Source: Bathynomus jamesi (Eukaryota; Arthropoda; Malacostraca; Isopoda; Cirolanidae). From it: a stretch of 64,000 bases of DNA. Within the stretch, counting starts at the first letter, position 1. Each line of letters starts with the position of its first letter. The notes beneath the pieces were generated by a model. The model made no database searches and was not told where the DNA came from. It saw only the letters and a program-made list of their open reading frames with translations. The DNA is taken from NCBI GenBank assembly GCA_023014485.1, contig JAJOZX010002354.1:62001-126000 (forward strand). The letters run 5' to 3'. The position numbers and the translations under genes were made by a program. This document shows positions 61,680 to 64,000 of the stretch, piece after piece.

Positions 61680-62185
61680 TTTGGTAAACTTGTATGCCAC
61701 CCTAATAATTTTTCAATTTTTATATACAAAAAGGGCAGAGTGCTAAAACCCGGGCAGATTTCCAGTATAACTTTGTATATATTTTATTTTTTTTTTTTTA
61801 ATCTATAACATTGGTTGGAAACAATTCATTTAATCTTGTGCTAAAAATCGATAATTTTTCAATTTTTACATACAAAAAGAGCAGAGTGCTAAAACCGGGC
61901 AGATTTCAAGTATAAATTTGTATATATATTTTTTTTTTATCTATAACATTGGCTGGAAACAATTCATTTAATCTTGTGCTAAAAATCGATAGTTTTTCCT
62001 TATAAATTTGTGTGCCCCACCCACAATCCTTTAATTTTGTTTCTCCGTTTATTGTATATATATATATATTTTTTTCTGTAACCTATATATAGGCTGTAAC
62101 TCTTTATGTACTTCAGTGTTCCTGAGGATGTCATTAGACGAAAGCGCTTGAGCACCATTCTGTTTCTTTTCCTTCGTGGTTTTAT
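61680..62185 (+). mobile_element. Penelope-like 3' tail (second PLE family)
   Basis: No ORF. The end CTTTTCCTTCGTGGTTTTAT at 62165-62185, next to a TA tract, parallels CCTTTTCCTTGTGGTTGTTT at 7325-7344 in the first PLE, and both have a hammerhead-like motif about 30 bases before. Upstream, 61708-61860 and 61850-61995 form a tandem duplication (units about 140 bp with GCAGAGTGCTAAAACC and GGAAACAATTCATTTAATC). Confidence 0.55.
62121..62145 (+). ncRNA. Hammerhead-like ribozyme motif in a PLE tail
   Basis: CTGAGGA (a valid CUGANGA core) at 62122-62128, one extra T, stem GTC-ATTA-GAC, then GAAA at 62140-62143. Closer to the hammerhead consensus than the copies at 4332 and 7278. Confidence 0.4.
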
Positions 62186-62191
62186 TCATCA

Positions 62192-62211
62192 TATATATAT
62201 ATATATATAAA

Positions 62212-62277
<66 letters not shown>

Positions 62278-62297
62278 TTTATAATATATATATGTAA

Positions 62298-62345
<48 letters not shown>
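62192..62345. repeat. Long (TA)n tracts
   Basis: About 150 bp of almost pure TA with short interruptions. Confidence 0.95.
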
Positions 62346-62348
<3 letters not shown>

Positions 62349-63521
62349 AACCCCTCCGTCTATGGCCATGGGGTGGTTCGGATTGACGGGGGTTCTGGTT
62401 TAGGAAACAAGCAACGGATAGGTGCCTTGAAGTGGTTTTTCTTCTATGTTACTCTCCGAGTTCTTCTATAGTGGCTCGGAGGACTCTGGTAGATTTGCAA
62501 TCTAAATGCTGAAGGTTCCGGATTCTTCTTATAGCGTATCCGGAAAGTTTTCTAAGTTTTTCTGAAGAGAGCAAGGCTCGAAGGATAAGGTAAAAACTAG
62601 CTTCAACTGTAATTTTACTGCTAAAAAATACAGGTAGTGCTCAGCCTCTGAATTAGCTTCTGAATGACAATGGATGAATTTAAATGGGTTTATATACCCA
62701 AAAACTGCTAACATTATTATTATTAAATGCTAAGAAGGCTGTATTATTTTTGCACAATATTTAAAAATAAGTAAATTTTTTAGCTGCGGTAAGGCTTGAA
62801 CGAGTAAACAAAATATTTGAAGACGAAACCATATTTTTATCTTAAACCGCAACTTTTCAGATCTGATGTTATCATGATCTGCCAAGTTAACTAAAGTGGA
62901 AATCGGACTATGCATCTTTACACTAAAATATGCATATGAGTGAAATTTTAAGGTTTAAGATGTACAATTTTAATGCTTAGGCAAGACATGATCTCATTGT
63001 TTATAACGAAAGAGAGTGTATACAAAATGTGAACATTGCAAAGCTTAACAGGATTCCTTATTAAGCGAAATCTAAAAAAATGATTATGAGATTTAAAAAA
63101 ACAATAGGTCACCAATTATTTAGCAAAGTTGAAAGTGAATCAAATATTTTATCCAAACTCGCGTTGGGCGATTTTGGTCCTTATGTAAAAATGAATACAC
63201 ACACGTACATACATAGGAGTATAGGCATTATATAAGTTATAATATAAGATTATACATGAACCATATAACACATGAATTTTTAAAATGGATACTTTTTCTT
63301 ACAATGGATACAGAGACTATTAAATGAATACAAGAATTACATGAAGGATAAGATAATATAGGAATATGGGAATTATTTATGGTTCATTTTTACAGGGCTC
63401 TTCCCTCTAGAATGATATTAATATAATAACGTAACATCCTAACTAAGGCTAACTAGATGATAACTACTGGTTTTATAATACAGATTTATATATACAACAT
63501 AAGTCGGGTGGTTTAAGTCTA
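62346..63521. other. No gene recognised; possible untranslated/LTR region of the neighbour
   Basis: No ORF I can support. Being downstream of the env-like frame it could contain an LTR, but I found no terminal repeat pair in the window. Confidence 0.3.
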
Positions 63522-63523
63522 GT

Positions 63524-64000
63524 TCACGTGGTCTGGGTACGCACTCTTGGTCGTGCATAAATAGTTTCATGTTCCGTGTCACTGGGTTTTCTTTGTTCCC
63601 AGAATGATCTTTTCATCACAAATACACCGAGGATAATAGCACACACAATAATGATACTAACGGCAGATGTTGAGAAAATGGTTACCGGTTGTAGTATTTG
63701 TAAGAGGTTGTTTTGGTTATCATCCGAAATTTTAAACCGGCTCAATTGATCATTCCATTCAGGGGCATGCAGTTCGGGTAGGATGGTTACAGGTTTTATG
63801 GAGAGATTTAAGATCTCTATGACGGGTTTAAATTTAATTTGCGACGGAAATGGGTATGAGTTATTAAGGGTAACCTTATACGGGTTGTATATTTGGAGGG
63901 CTTTTGAACGCAAGGAGCAACCAATTGGTAGCCGAATAATCATAGGGATTGCAATGAGGGAATAATTTGATGGACACTCGAGGGTAGCGGCAGTCCTGTT
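63524..64000 (-). CDS. Envelope-like membrane protein, C-terminal part (runs off window)
   Basis: The minus-strand frame is open from the window edge to a TGA at 63526-63524. An ATG at 63943 is internal, since the frame continues upstream without stop. It has a Cys-containing extracellular-type segment (PIGCSLRSK), then a strong hydrophobic helix of about 23 residues (STSAVSIIIVCAIILGVFVM) at roughly 60 residues from the end, then a short basic/polar tail (KRSFWEQRKPS...). A type I membrane protein with a short cytoplasmic tail, just before a non-coding region, resembles the Env of insect endogenous retroviruses (Gypsy/errantivirus type). I cannot exclude another membrane protein. The ORF is intact as far as seen. 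Description only, because the family includes animal viruses. Confidence 0.4.
   Translation of the reverse strand, partial: NRTAATLECPSNYSLIAIPMIIRLPIGCSLRSKALQIYNPYKVTLNNSYPFPSQIKFKPVIEILNLSIKPVTILPELHAPEWNDQLSRFKISDDNQNNLLQILQPVTIFSTSAVSIIIVCAIILGVFVMKRSFWEQRKPSDTEHETIYARPRVRTQTT

Noticed and set aside
1..64000. Bacterial-style operons, Shine-Dalgarno sites, riboswitches, CRISPR arrays or replication origins
   Set aside because: The window is eukaryotic repeat DNA; none of these has any support.

Overview
This window is eukaryotic, almost certainly from an arthropod with a large, repeat-rich genome. I found no credible single-copy host gene, operon, ribosome-binding site or bacterial signal. 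Almost everything recognisable is a transposable element or a wreck of one. The element repertoire (mariner DD34D and DD41D, DD37E, Tc1, hAT, Penelope with GIY-YIG, BEL/Pao, non-LTR elements with RNase H, CR1-like elements with an esterase ORF1, tRNA- and 5S-headed SINEs) fits an insect, crustacean or chelicerate. I cannot resolve it further from sequence alone.

Left part (1-7.4 kb): a partial DD41D mariner relative, a broken transposon gene of a widespread unnamed family, and a Penelope-like retroelement arranged as a 1.2-kb inverted repeat. Next comes a deep nest. A DD34D mariner (7424-8385 and 24850-24909) was split by non-LTR element A (8386-24849). A was itself hit by a DD37E transposon with an intact 370-aa ORF (9191-10459), an 873-bp unknown insert, and non-LTR element B (14078-23068). 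B was in turn hit by CR1-like element C (about 14868-18930 plus flank).

Middle (25-41 kb): a second DD41D copy with intact TIRs but a stop at codon 5, a hAT relic, LINE scraps, and CR1-like element D (minus strand, 36.2 to 30.4 kb). D carries a 5S-headed SINE, a dimeric tRNA SINE, a mariner, two abutting TTAA mini-elements, and a transposon of an unfamiliar family. Several MITEs with clean target duplications follow.

Right part (41-64 kb): non-LTR element E (minus strand, 41357-59665) is flanked by a 15-bp duplication and split by a hAT element, a BEL/Pao retrotransposon with LTRs, an inverted-dimer Tc1 element (which contains a second, intron-bearing copy of the unfamiliar family) and a 495-bp insert with a 10-bp duplication. 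Beyond lie a second dimeric SINE, ORF1 of another LINE, a Penelope-like tail, long TA tracts, and an env-like C-terminus running off the edge.

Best candidates for something under-described: (1) the intron-containing transposon family with CACT-type ends at 54333-57118 and 30581-32190; (2) HDV-like ribozyme folds at the 5' ends of three LINEs; (3) the two-headed SINE and its central domain, shared with a 5S-headed SINE; (4) hammerhead-like motifs in the Penelope tails.
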